From positions 28,243,501 through 28,307,500 of the forward strand of contig NC_057826.1 of assembly GCF_910594005.1 (NCBI RefSeq): 64,000 nt of DNA. The letters are read 5' to 3'. Each line of letters begins with the position of its first letter. Within the stretch, counting starts at the first letter, position 1. Positions 38,701 through 47,562 of the stretch are shown here, one piece after another. Made by a program: the position numbers and the translations under genes. Under the pieces are notes generated by a model. It had not been told where the DNA came from, did not search any database, and was given only the letters and a program-made list of their open reading frames with translations. Source of the DNA: Cervus elaphus. Taxonomy: Eukaryota; Chordata; Mammalia; Artiodactyla; Cervidae.

Positions 38701-41700
38701 CAAAACTTACAACCAACTGGGTTCAAATCATCTTTTTTTCATTAAGAGAATACTAATAAGAACAACATCCTGCGGTTCAAAAACCCCCTCTGGCTCTCTT
38801 TATAATTCACATCAGTACTCCTTGGCAAATCCTTTCTGGCATCCCCAAATCTTTCATTCTTCATGCTACTCCAAACTTCCTCCCTCTCTTAAAGCTAAGG
38901 CTATTGGGTCTGTTTGCTTTCTGCTTCTCTTCTTCACAATTATGAGTCCATTTCCACTTCCTTCCCTCAGGTTTCCAAGGAAGAAGTGCCTTCTTCAGCT
39001 CAAAGGAATCCCTCCACCCGGCTCTTGGTCACCAACCCACCACCTCCTCCACAGAAGGGACCTCATAGCTTCTTTTCTACACAAAATCTCCTTCTAATAG
39101 CTCCTTACCCCAAACCTAAATATATACTCTAATTTTCTCCAATCTCTAAAACTTTTCAATGATTCCCCTCTCCCCAAAAGATAAAACATAAATTCCCTCT
39201 ATTATGCAAATAATTTTTTTTCCTATCTTTATTTTTATACATGACCTTCTCCCACTTTCCTGCTCAGCTGCTATAGGGCAAAGATCTTAATTTTTGTCAT
39301 ACTTCACTAGACATCTGCAAATGATACCTTTCCAACCCCAGTCTCAGCTCAGACAAGGTCTTTGCTGTCCAACAGGCACTGCTACAGAATCTTAGTCAAT
39401 TGCTTCCTAAATTAATGTCTCCGTGCCTCAGTTTCCTCAACTTTTAATCAGGGATAAAACATCTTCTGTAAAAAAAAGAAAAAAATAATAACTAAAATTT
39501 GTTTAAAGCACCTGTTTTGCAGGGATGTTGTTGAGGAGTAAAATATTGATAATATACACAAAACATCTTGTATCGCTCCTGCACTACACCATGTTGTCTT
39601 TAGATACTTAGTAAATAATTTCCTTCTGTGTAATTCTTAACATTCTAGGTATATGAACACCTGTGTCAATCTGAGGATAGAGTACCTCATCCTCACCAAG
39701 TGTCCATACATATGAAAAATTTACATATGATTTAGAGGGGAAAAGGATCCATGGACCTTCTCAAGGCTATCCATGGACCCCTGATTAACAATTCTTGCTC
39801 AAAACTGATGTCGGTATACAGAGCAGACCCAGAGTGCTTTGAAAAATCAATCAACCTGACAGTTGAAGCTATGAGAACATGGTAGCATCTGGGACACAGA
39901 GAAACAGTTGAGCAAATCAAAGATCTGATCCCCTTTTCACTCCTTATATAGGAAAAGACTGAACAGGGTTGAGGGGAGAAGTAGTAACATTTACTAAGCA
40001 TCTACTATGTGCCAGAGGCCACACTCAGCACTCTTCAGGAATAATCTGGTCTCAACTCTTACAAGTGGATGAAATAAGGGTTGCAATCATAACATTAAAG
40101 AGGAGGAAACTAAGGCTCAAAGAAATGAAAAAACACAAGAAGTCCCCCACCTGCTCACACTCACTCTATACACTTTCTATGTACACAGGAATCTATTCTT
40201 TAGAAAACAGGAAGGGATCACTAATTAGAAGGCTGCAGCCCTTTAGTGGGGTTTTGTTTTAACCTCGGGGCAACTTTCCCACTCAGGAAAAACTCTCTTT
40301 AACTATTTATCAATGCAAAGGATTTTCCTGAATACTGCACATCTCAAAATACTGAAATACATTAGATTGAAAAGCTGTTTTAAGACTGTAACTCTTATTA
40401 TTCTTGACTTCAAATTTTTGTTTTATCAAAATAAACTATTTTCAATAGTGGGTTTTTACTCAAGCACTGTAAAAGGGAACTTAGGAAATGAACATATATT
40501 GTTTAAAAAAAATAAAGTCACTAAATTCTTGTTTTATAATAGTGGGTTTTTACTCAAGCATTGTAAAAAGGAACTTAGGAAATGAACATATATTGTTAAA
40601 AAAAAAAAAAAGTCACTAAATTCTTGTTTTATAATATATCTAAAGTCAAATACAAATGGTAGTTTCAATATTTGAATCCCAATATCCTTAGTCCAAGTCC
40701 AGTCTTTTACATCTATTTCTCACTCTTTCAAAATTTATTCCAGAAATTTTGATATATTTAGGGTAAAGTATTCCTGACACTTGAGAGAAGGTAATAGCAT
40801 TCTATGATTAGAAAAAATTTCAGTATCCAGTAGATGAAGGTATAAACTCAATATATAGTTAACAACAAAACAGTTTTTAAAAAATTTTAAGAACATAAAA
40901 GCAAATTTACCTCTAATACATCAGAAGTGATAAGTTTCATTACACGATCATTTGGGTCCTTAAATTCTTCAGTAATTTCAGTTCGTTGCATTTTTTTCTT
41001 CATTCTGTATGACAACTAAATAATAATGTCTTTTAAAATAGATGCTTTAAAAGATATATTTTAAGTACTGTAAGTAAGCCAGCAATAAAAATCATGTATA
41101 AGTAAATATGGGCCAAAAAACAAAAAGAAAAACCAGCTCTAAGTATGTATTTACTAAATAAGTAAGTACATACTTACTCTGAAAAATGTATTTTTCAAAG
41201 ACTGTTAAACAACTTTTGAAATAACCCTTAAGATCCCAGGCCACATGCTTACAAATTCAGAGAAGTTACATGATTTGTCAACTGACAGAACTAGAACCTT
41301 TTGATTAAAATGCTCTTTCAATCTAGCATCTGAAAGTGTCACAAGACTGGAGAAATATATATTAGTGGAAGTTTCAACTTTTCACTAACTGGCATTAAAA
41401 TCTCTCAGTTCTCTTCAGTAGCCCCTCTGATGTCTGAATAAAGGCATAAACAAATGCAGATGCCCATCTAACTTCTTCTTCTAACCATCTACTTAATGGA
41501 CAATACTCAGAAATATTGCATTATTAGGAGAGACTGAATTTTGCTTTCACAAAAAAGTAATCAGAAAGCATTTTTTTCCTTTTTCCTTTTTTTGGCCATG
41601 ACACACAGCTTGTAGGACCTTAGTTTCCTGACCAGGGAATGAACCCAGGCCCTCAGCAGTAATAGCCTGGAGTCCTAACCACAGATCACCAGGGAATTGC

Positions 41701-41728
41701 CCATATTTTTTTTTCCTATTTTAAGAAA

Positions 41729-41759
<31 letters not shown>

Positions 41760-44700
41760 GCCATACCACATCGCATGTCGGGATCTTAGTTTCCTGACCA
41801 AAACCTGGGATTGAACACAAGCCCCCTGAATTGGAAGCATAGAGTCTTAACCACTGGACCACCAGGGAAGTCCAAGAAGCCTCTTCTCAAGTATTGGGAA
41901 TGATATAATACTCTTTCCACTTTCTGGAGACTGAGGCACTTTACGGACAATGAAGCAGAATTTCTCATTTTGAAAAACAATCTCCTTCAGATAACACACC
42001 AATTTGGGCATTGCTGTAAAGTGAAATGCTCTGTCTAGTCGCAGTCTCCTGAAAATATAAGCTGCATCAAAATGTTGTGCGTTTATCAAATCTTGCTGAA
42101 ATTTTAAAATTTCATCCCAATCCTTCAGGGCAACTCTAATCTGCAAACAAGAGAAATAAAAAAATTATTAGTAAATGCAAATCTTTTTTCACAAATGTAT
42201 TATAATTTTGAAACACTGGCATTTCTCTTTAAAATCAGTTGGCTATGAAAATATTGCACCTGTTTCATATTTCTGCTGGAGGAAAACAACTCACAAATGT
42301 TACCTTTTGTTTTGGTTGACACAGTTGCGTGTTATATAATCCATATAGCAGATACAAAGCACCAACTCTGATCTGGAAGGTGTATGGAGGTAAAAAATAT
42401 CGCCAAGCCGAAGTCAAAGCTTCTTTTGTAAACGTGTTCTTTTCTAAATTTCTCATTCTACCACTAGAAAACAAAGAGAACCTATATTATGATTGTGAAA
42501 AAAAATAACAGAAGAGGTTTATACTTGTTTAAATAGCAGCTGCTAGAAAGCAGACGGGCATTCCACACCTGATCCTTTCATGATTCAAGGATAAAGACCT
42601 AATTTTCTGCTGTGCTTCTTACACTGAGGCCCGAGGTACTCTTGATGCACGTTCCAAAAGCATCAACTTTACTGCTGAATTGGGAGCAAAAGGAGTAGGA
42701 TTACAACTAACTACTGGTTTAAGAATTTTAAATATGTAATATACTAAAATAACCACGGTAATGTTACAGAATAAAATACAAAGATCAGGTTCATTTTGAC
42801 AAAGCGGTTGACCTAGAGGGTATTATGCTAAGTGAAATAAGTCAGACAAAGACAAGTTCTGCATAATCTCACTACGTGTGGAATCTAAAAAACAAAGAAA
42901 CAAAACAGAAACACAGAAACAGAGAGCACGATGATGGATGTCAGAGGGGAAGAGGGTAGATGGACGGGCAAAATAGGTGAAGGGGATTAAAAGATACAAA
43001 CTTCCAGTTACAAAACAAGTCACTGGATATAATATACAGCATAAGGCATAAAACCAATAAAAGTAATACTTCAATAATTTTGTATGGTGACAGATGGGTT
43101 ACTGAACTTGTGGTTGATCACTTGGAATGCATTTGACTGTGGAATCACTACACTGCACATCTGAAACTAACATGCTGTAACTCAACTATCAGTCAGTCAG
43201 TTCAGTCTCTCAGTCATGTCTGATTCTTTGTGACCTCATGGACTGCAGCATGTCAGGCTTCCCTGTCCATCACCAACTCCCAGAGCTTGCTCAAGCTCAT
43301 GTCCATCGAGTTGGTGATGCCACCCAACCATCTCATCCTCTGTCATCCCCTTCTCCTCCTGCCTTCAATCTTTCCCAGCATCAGGGTCTTTTCCAATGAG
43401 TCAGTTCTTTGCATCAGGTGGCTAAAGTATTGGAGTTTCAGTTTCAGCATCAGCCCTTCCAATGAACATTCAGGACTGATTTCCTTTAGGATGGACTGGT
43501 TGGATCTCCTTGCAGTCCAAGGGACTCTCAAGTCTTCTCCATCACCAGAGTTCAAAGGCATCAACTCAACTATACTTCAATTAAAAAATATATGTGCATA
43601 TTAATATATAATGGTGATTTTTCCCCAGTAGCCTCAGGGGGTCCTAATCTGTTCTTGAGACATTTGGGTGAAAAAGTTGGAGAACCACAGCACAATGTAA
43701 CCCTCCTCCCCCTCCTCCTCCCAATTCTGCAGGGAAAAAGTTCACCAATGTAAACAGCAGGGTAACAAAGGAGACCCCACTATATACCAAAGCCTGGGCC
43801 CTCTAAGTAATGAATATACTACAAGAATGAAAAATACCTATTACAGTACTGGCAACCAAAGCAATTTCTAAAGAAAATCCACCACTCGTTAAATAATCTC
43901 TACTTGTCTTCTCATTTTAGTTCCTTCTTCATTAAATTAAAAGATGGGGCAACCATAGCAAAATTTTTCTAAACCACTTTTCCCAAGAAGGATACAGAGA
44001 AAAAGATCACGGGTTTCAGAAACAGTAAGACATGCTGGTTTCAGTACCTGCTGTACCACCTACTAGTTGTGTGATCATGAAAAAATTATTTAACCTTTTT
44101 AAATCTCAATTTCCTCATCTATAAAACAAGGATAATTACTGATCTCAGAGTTGTTCTATGGATTACATACAGCTATAAATGCATAACATTTAGCACCAGT
44201 AAAAAAAAAAAAAAAAAAACGAGTTCCTCTCCTTTCATTAATTGTACAACAAACGTTTCTCCATTCTCCATCCCCTGCAATGGACAAACTATACAGGTAC
44301 TTATTTTACATCAACAAGGAGAAAAAAGAGAATGTTCACATTTTATTCAGCAGAACATAAGAGTTATAATCACAAGGACTCATTCATTTTATTATTAATT
44401 TAGCATTTTAAGTATTATGCTAATGGAATATTAGATCCATCCAGTCACTGTCCTCAAAGAGCTAAGTCTAGTGGAAAGAAAATTTAAAATAGTAATAACG
44501 AATATTTCTTGAGCACTTAAGACTGCACTTATTATCACGATCAGTAGAGGACTCTGACCACATTCAGGAAGTGGGGCTCCATAATCCATGCTTCTCACCA
44601 CTACACTATACTGCCTTCTGAACTACACAGTTAAAATGTGATTAAGTCAAGAGGTAAAATAAGCACAAAGTGCTACAAGAAAAAGAGCATGAACACCTTA

Positions 44701-45523
44701 TTTAGTCCAGAAGGACTAAGGAATGTTTCCCTGAAGAACTGTCACAAGAGCTTAAACCTGAATAAAGAATAAGGTAGCCAGGTAAAGGCAATTGGGGTAA
44801 AGGTCCAGACTGAGGAAACCCATGTAGAGAGCCGTGGAGTGGGCTGGTAGATGAAGCTGCAACGCTGGGCAAAGGCCAGTCACGAAGGGTCTTGCCAACC
44901 TTGTTAGGGAATCTGAGCTGTACTCAGAGGCAACGGAAACCATTTAAGGGTGGTATGAAAGGCCGTGACATGATCAAATCTGCACTTTACAACTTCAGAG
45001 GTTGTATGAAAAATGAATTCAATCATGCGGGGTTTTGTCTTTGCTTGTGTGTTTGTTTTTAAACATGGAGTTGTAAGAAAACAAAACGAGAGGGAGGGCA
45101 CACGACGGTAATCTAGGTCAGGATGAAGTAGTGGAGGTAGAAGAGTGGAGAAGGGCGGCGAGGTAGAGCTATACATATCTGGGAGGATGCCGCAAAATGG
45201 ATGGTTGAAACCCAAGCCAACGAAATCGCCCAGGGAAAACGCGGAGCCAAGCACAGATGACGGCCCAGGAGAGACGAAGGCGGTGTTCAGACTGCCACTT
45301 TGCTCAGCCCTTCCCAGGTCCCGCAAAGCGAAAGGGATGGAAGAAACTTGTTACGCCGCCCCTGAACAGAGAGAGGCGGGACAAGAAACACCCACCAGAA
45401 GATGGTTCCGAACTTCATACTTCTCCAGAGCTCAGTGAAGTCCTCGAAGCGCACGCTGTCCATCTCCTGGAAGCGGCTGAGCAGGGCCTCACAGTCGTCC
45501 TTCAAGCCTGCAGGAGCCCCCAT
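20229..45523 (-). CDS. SNAPC1: SNAPC1, snRNA-activating protein complex subunit 1 (complete, 10 coding exons)
   Basis: SNAPC1 (SNAP43) is a nuclear subunit of SNAPc, which binds the proximal sequence element of snRNA promoters and recruits RNA polymerase II or III machinery. The product was read by joining ten exons: 45396-45523, 42304-42463, 42000-42140, 40911-41015, 36245-36403, 34641-34709, 33826-33888, 30207-30351, 22919-23017 and 20229-20275. Every junction has AG and GT at the intron ends and phases agree, giving 1116 nt (371 residues plus stop), close to my recollection of 368 in human. The conserved N-terminal SNAPc core spans exons 1 to 5 and includes motifs such as RFEDFTELWR and WRYFLPPYTFQIRVGALYLLYGLYN in part. 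The C-terminal third is charged, with an acidic stretch in exon 9 and a basic tail (PKRRRK) in exon 10 that may act in nuclear import. Identification rests on remembered similarity to human SNAPC1 and on synteny with HIF1A. Confidence 0.96.
20584..20665. ncRNA. 82-nt near-perfect hairpin of pre-miRNA size
   Basis: Left arm GGGCCAGTGCTAACAGAAAG with GTGACTA and right arm TAGTCACTTTCTGTCAGCAC with TGGCCC pair over more than 30 bases with about one mismatch and one bulge, leaving a loop near CTTTC. It may be a palindromic MITE or a microRNA precursor; I cannot name a family. Confidence 0.45.
21655..21735 (+). mobile_element. L1-like 3' UTR piece with G-quadruplex motif
   Basis: GGGGAGGGAGGCGGGAGGGG followed by GGATCGGGATGGG (21679-21712) resembles the purine-rich 3' UTR segment of ruminant L1. 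The G runs satisfy the quadruplex pattern. Confidence 0.5.
22919..23017 (-). CDS. SNAPC1: SNAPC1 coding exon 9
   Basis: Residue 324 (completed) to 356 plus one base. It reads MQNLHKEDKSLSLSMPVVTE and then an acidic run of Glu and Asp. The acceptor is ttccag|GTGAC and the donor ACAG|GTACAG. The 7.2-kb intron between exons 8 and 9 is the longest in the gene. Confidence 0.9.
23765..23990 (+). mobile_element. L2 LINE 3' end
   Basis: The pattern is CCCACTAGAATGTAAACTTC, then CCCCAGCACTTAGAAAAGTG and CAATAAACCGTGAATAA, the standard L2 3' terminus. Confidence 0.75.
25395..25620 (+). mobile_element. L1 3' end
   Basis: CTACTGTATAGCACATGGAA, CACCTGAAACTACCACAACA and CTATACCCCAATACAAAATG, then an A-rich tail, are typical of artiodactyl L1 3' UTRs. 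Confidence 0.75.
25930..26330 (+). mobile_element. L2 LINE fragment
   Basis: It contains the degenerate L2 stretch CTACTAAATGAAGTCCAAAT, then TCTTGGTTCCACACTTCAGG before GCCTGGTCACAATC. The 124-codon frame over it has no family features of its own. Confidence 0.55.
26684..26761 (+). repeat. (TG)39 microsatellite
   Basis: Uninterrupted GT dinucleotides for about 78 bp, ending directly at the tail of the minus-oriented Bov-tA SINE. In reverse sense it is a (CA)n SINE tail. Confidence 0.95.
26762..26968 (-). mobile_element. Bov-tA SINE
   Basis: Reverse orientation, GTTGTTGCTCAGTCATGTCC to CTGAGCCATCAGGGAAGCC. Confidence 0.9.
27738..28031 (-). pseudogene. Unexplained open frame in SNAPC1 intron 8, possible gene remnant
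   Basis: An uninterrupted frame of 98 codons including the stop runs from 28031 to 27738, with an internal Met at 27944. The translation looks protein-like, for example ALAAGKHSEMAVLLETAASD and EKWEEIDRSVAKHNILSFQ. I do not recognise the family. A CTTTCAG that could serve as an acceptor lies inside it. It could be an old retrocopy, a lost exon or chance. Confidence 0.25.
28430..29040 (-). mobile_element. Old L1 LINE 3' fragment
   Basis: Reverse-oriented L1: TTTCACTTAGCACAGTACAC, CATCAAGGAGTGGGACTGCT and CATTCTGAATTCCCACAAAA are familiar old L1 segments. Confidence 0.65.
30207..30351 (-). CDS. SNAPC1: SNAPC1 coding exon 8
   Basis: Residues 276-323 plus the first base of codon 324. It starts ASKSRRHRQVKVD and is rich in Lys, Arg, Ser and Thr (TKTTRKRRNKETLKPAGRK). 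The acceptor is atttag|GCA and the donor AGAG|GTACCT. A Bov-B fragment begins about 80 bp upstream of it in transcript sense, at 30429. Confidence 0.92.
30429..31070 (+). mobile_element. Bov-B LINE 3' fragment
   Basis: It includes the reverse-transcriptase tail (a 114-codon plus-strand remnant at 30513-30857 with YGCESWTIKKAEHQRID) and the Bov-B terminus. It is antisense to SNAPC1. Confidence 0.9.
32765..32970 (-). mobile_element. Bov-tA SINE
   Basis: Reverse orientation, GGTTTAGTCACTAAGTTGTG to the head complement ACTGAGCTACCGGGG. It is in sense relative to SNAPC1. Confidence 0.88.
33060..33700 (+). mobile_element. Old L1 LINE 5'-type fragment
   Basis: GAACTGAAGGCTATCAGATC, CTGGAAGACTATTAGTAAAG and a similar layout to the 11770-12790 region suggest the same old L1 class. 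Assignment is tentative. Confidence 0.4.
33826..33888 (-). CDS. SNAPC1: SNAPC1 coding exon 7
   Basis: Residues 255-275: RCERAESLAKIKSKAFSVVA, ending in Gln. The acceptor is cttccag|AGA and the donor CAG|GTAAGT is a full consensus. It is 63 bp, 21 whole codons. Confidence 0.93.
33889..36244 (-). other. SNAPC1: SNAPC1 introns 6 and 5 (exon 6 lies between)
   Basis: No repeat was assigned with confidence. A short CpG-containing patch at 35610-35700 stands out from its A/T-rich surroundings; no exon could be supported. Confidence 0.6.
34641..34709 (-). CDS. SNAPC1: SNAPC1 coding exon 6
   Basis: Residues 232-254, a short hydrophilic segment reading NPPLKLKVKGGEEKSERNSQ and ending QSE. The acceptor is tttttag-like (tcttttag|AAT) and the donor GAG|GTCAGA. 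It is less conserved than exons 1 to 5. Confidence 0.9.
36245..36403 (-). CDS. SNAPC1: SNAPC1 coding exon 5
   Basis: Residues 179-231: EMMNVHDHYQRMKHVIS, followed by DDFFDNIKNIVLEHQQWHKD. The acceptor is ttgtag|GAA and the donor AAAG|GTTTGT. It is 159 bp, 53 whole codons. Confidence 0.95.
37545..37775 (+). mobile_element. MIR SINE
   Basis: ACTTAACTTCTCTGAGTCTCAGTTTCCTTG-type core (from about 37609) followed by GGACTATTATGATAATTAGTG and the 3' end is characteristic of MIR. Confidence 0.75.
38199..38339 (+). mobile_element. Bov-tA SINE, 5' truncated
   Basis: It lacks the tRNA head and starts at GAAGATCCCCTGGAGAAGG-type sequence. The tail ends in a short GACGACAAGC duplication. Confidence 0.88.
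40444..40634 (+). repeat. Tandem duplication, two copies of about 94 bp
   Basis: AATAGTGGGTTTTTACTCAA begins at 40444 and again at 40538. The copies differ by only a few bases (CACTG/CATTG, GGG/AGG and poly(A) length), so the duplication is fairly recent. It lies in SNAPC1 intron 4. Confidence 0.95.
40911..41015 (-). CDS. SNAPC1: SNAPC1 coding exon 4
   Basis: Residues 144-178: LSYRMKKK, then EITEEFKDPNDRVMKLIT, ending DVLE. The acceptor is tatttag|TTG and the donor GAG|GTAAAT. It is 105 bp, 35 whole codons. Confidence 0.95.
41588..41702 (-). mobile_element. CHR-type tRNA-derived SINE
   Basis: The reverse complement of the cetartiodactyl SINE that starts CCCTGGTG(A)TC and ends in TGGCC-A(n). 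It is diverged. Confidence 0.75.
41755..41874 (-). mobile_element. CHR-type tRNA-derived SINE
   Basis: Closer to consensus than its neighbour: complement of GACTTCCCTGGTGGTCCAGT, with the TTTTC-rich run (41731-41758) representing its A-rich tail. Confidence 0.8.
42000..42140 (-). CDS. SNAPC1: SNAPC1 coding exon 3
   Basis: Residues 97-143, starting IRVALKDWDE and ending FHFTAMPKL. The acceptor is tttgcag|ATTAG and the donor TTG|GTGTGT. An in-frame read-through runs on into the intron, where two CHR-type SINEs lie; the splice at 42000 is preferred because exon 4 resumes the family sequence in phase. Confidence 0.95.
42304..42463 (-). CDS. SNAPC1: SNAPC1 coding exon 2
   Basis: Residues 43-96. 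The acceptor is tttctag|TGG; the first T completes Cys43. The exon reads through RMRNLEKN and ends at CQPKQK, with donor AAAG|GTAACA. The intron to exon 3 is only 163 bp, whereas most other introns of the gene are kilobases long. Confidence 0.96.
42785..43590 (+). mobile_element. L1 3' end interrupted by Bov-B
   Basis: Familiar L1 3' UTR pieces (GCTAAGTGAAATAAGTCAGA, TACAAACTTCCAGTTACAAA, GCACATCTGAAACTAACATG) run to 43189 and resume after 43562 with CTATACTTCAATTAAAAAAT. Confidence 0.8.
43190..43562 (-). mobile_element. Bov-B LINE 3' fragment nested in L1
   Basis: A reverse-oriented Bov-B 3' end of about 373 bp flanked on both sides by AACTCAACTAT (43179-43189 and 43563-43573), an exact 11-bp target-site duplication. 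It is therefore a 5'-truncated insertion, younger than the L1. Confidence 0.93.
44025..44195 (+). mobile_element. MIR SINE
   Basis: The core CACCTACTAGTTGTGTGATC and AATTTCCTCATCTATAAAAC is typical of MIR. An A run of about 18 follows at 44202-44219. Confidence 0.75.
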
Positions 45524-45750
45524 GTCTGCAAAGCAAACACGCCACGCGCAGGGAGGCTACCGGCGGTAGCCGCGGAAACGAGGCTCTGAGCCCCACCCAC
45601 TACGACCTGACGCACACGCCCTCCGTGACGCATTTCCGGCCGCTTCAACTCCACCTCCAGCCGGATCTACCCAAGCTTTCGCGTTGTTTTCTGCGCCTGC
45701 GCAATCGTTCGCCTCAGGAGCTCAGATCGCTTTAGAGAAGTGAGGTGGGC
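45140..45750 (-). promoter_or_regulatory. SNAPC1: SNAPC1 promoter and CpG island
   Basis: A GC- and CpG-rich stretch covers SNAPC1 exon 1 and its upstream side. Visible motifs upstream of the ATG are an ETS-like CCGGAAA on the minus strand (45639-45633), a CRE-like TGACGCA next to it on the plus strand (45626-45632) and an NRF1-like GCGCCTGCGCA (45693-45703). No TATA box was seen. This composition is typical of a dispersed housekeeping promoter. Motif function is inferred. Confidence 0.75.
45396..45523 (-). CDS. SNAPC1: SNAPC1 coding exon 1
   Basis: Residues 1-42 plus two bases of codon 43. It begins MGAPAGLKDDCEALLSRFQE, closely matching the human start, so the ATG at 45523-45521 is chosen. 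The donor is TCTG|GTGGGT. The exon lies in the promoter CpG island. Confidence 0.96.
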
Positions 45751-45994
45751 GCGATTAATTTCAGTAAATAAGTTTACTCCTCAGGGGACCTGTGAGCCAA
45801 AGAAGGATTTTAGGTCTGTATTATACCTTATACCAATCATTATTACACTTACCATCTCTCCCCTTTAAAGTGATCCTAGGGTGACAAGTCAACTTTTACA
45901 CCTAAGAAGGAACATCTCACAACCTCAAGCCACTGCCTCGTGGAAATAGGATCCAAAGAGGGTTTACTGAGAAGTAGACTGGACTTCAGAGGCG

Positions 45995-46112
45995 GGCATG
46001 GCAACCCACTCCAGTATTCTTACCTGGAGAATCCCATGGACTGAGGAGCCTGGCGGGCTATAATCCACAGGGTCGCAGAATCAGACAGGACTGAAGTGAC
46101 TTGAGCACACAC
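45995..46112 (+). mobile_element. Bov-tA SINE, 5' truncated
   Basis: It begins within the Bov-A body (GCATGGCAACCCACTCCAG) and ends CTGAAGTGACTTGAGCAC. Confidence 0.88.
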
Positions 46113-46278
46113 CCACGCAGACTGGACTTCCTCTCGTAGGCTATCATACCTGTGCTTAACGTGTGGCTCTCTGGTTGTAGCCTTAACACCCTTCACTCTT
46201 GAGAAGTTCTTGTAAATATCCCCACCACCACCACCACCACGGTCTAGCACATTACTTAGCAAAAAGTACTGTATCTGA

Positions 46279-46660
46279 TTTTGTTGTGTTCCATCGCTAA
46301 GTCGTATCTTTTTTTGACCCCGTGGACTGCATTACTGCCAGGCTTCCCTGTCCTTTATTATATCCCAGAGTTTGCTGAAACTCATGTCCATTGAGTTGGT
46401 GATGCCACCCAACCATCTCATCCTCTGGCGACCCGCCCCCTCCCCCCGCGCCCCACTCCCCCGCTTCTCCTCCATCTTTCCCAGCATCAGGGTCTTTTCC
46501 AATGAGTCAGCTCTTGGAGTCTGGTGGCCAAAGTATTGGAGCTTCTGCTTCAGCATCAGGCCTTCCAATGACTATTCAAGAGTTGATTTCTTTTAGGATT
46601 AACTGGTTTGATCTCCTTGGTGTCCAAGGGACTCTCTAGCGTCTTCACCAGCACCGTGGC
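46279..46660 (-). mobile_element. Bov-B LINE 3' fragment with C-rich expansion
   Basis: Reverse-oriented Bov-B. At 46432-46463 the usual CCCCTTCTCCTCCTGCC segment is replaced by a longer C-rich run with CG steps, which would be G-quadruplex-prone on the minus strand. Confidence 0.88.
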
Positions 46661-46849
46661 TGAATCCGTCAGGAGCTGGCTATCAAGTCATATTTTGTAC
46701 TTTTCACTATTTCCGTGATTGCAAATCATGCTATTCTTATTCTTTTGGAGAGTTATCCTAAAAGTATAAGGGCTCTCTGTAACTTTTCTTATCATTCATC
46801 TTTTTTTTTAAGTTATGTAATATGCATTATAAAAAAACTTAACGTAACA

Positions 46850-47335
46850 TGTCTGAATAAGATGAATAGCAGGAATGTGAACACCTGTGTACCTTCTACA
46901 TGCATAGGAACTGGAACGTGACCAACACCTTTCACATAAATCTCTGATTCCTCCTCTAAACTATTCTCCTGCCTCTGCCATTACTTTAATAACAACTACC
47001 TTATTTTGTTTCTCATTCTCTTGTAAATATTTTATCACATGTGTTCGGATCTCTAAACAATATATTGTTTACTTGTGGTTGATTTTTGAGCTTTACTATA
47101 ACGGTGTTGCAATTTCTAATACATAGTCTTTGAATTGCTTTTTAAGTTTAATAGTGTTTCTGAGATTCATTTATATGATTTCTCATAGCTGTAATTCATT
47201 TATTTTCATTACTTCCTAACATTCCACTGTGTGAATATACAGTTTATTATTTCCTCAATGAAAATTTAGGTGGGTTCCAGATATTGCTGTTATAAACCAT
47301 GTTTTATGAACACTTTTTCCTCTCTTATTTGTAGG
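46850..47335 (-). mobile_element. Old L1 LINE fragment
   Basis: TTACTTCCTAACATTCCACT, then CAGATATTGCTGTTATAAACC resembles reverse-oriented old L1. Boundaries are uncertain. Confidence 0.5.
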
Positions 47336-47562
47336 ATTGCCAGATAAAACACATGAGACCAAATCAAATTTGAGTTTCAGGCCAACTAAAAGAATTATTC
47401 ATTGTTCATCTTAAATACAGTTTCACTGGGTACCCTTTATTTTTGTTGGTTTATTATGGATTTCTACTTACATGTTGCAGGAGTGTGGAGTATATGTATC
47501 TGAGAAATTATTAGATGATAGAATGCAAATGTAAAACTTAACAAGATTTATACTTTACTATC

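Larger units (their letters stand above)
36404..40910 (-). other. SNAPC1: SNAPC1 intron 4
   Basis: It contains a MIR (37545-37775), a 5'-truncated Bov-tA (38199-38339), possible L2 traces (about 38470-39180) and a 94-bp tandem duplication (40444-40634). No other exon was recognised. Confidence 0.7.
41016..41999 (-). other. SNAPC1: SNAPC1 intron 3 with two CHR-type SINEs
   Basis: Just under 1 kb; the SINEs at 41588-41702 and 41755-41874 and the pyrimidine-rich tract between them fill its proximal part. No further gene is seen. Confidence 0.8.
42464..45395 (-). other. SNAPC1: SNAPC1 intron 1
   Basis: It contains an L1 3' end split by Bov-B (42785-43590), a MIR (44025-44195) followed by an A run of about 18, and part of the promoter CpG island at the 5' end. 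Confidence 0.75.

Noticed and set aside
41786..41999. Read-through of SNAPC1 exon 3 into a SINE as an alternative C-terminus
   Set aside because: The donor at 42000/41999 and exon 4 restore the family sequence in phase; the read-through is intron plus CHR SINE.
45145..45589. Plus-strand frames of 97 and 110 codons across SNAPC1 exon 1
   Set aside because: They are antisense shadows of SNAPC1 exon 1 and its CpG-rich promoter.
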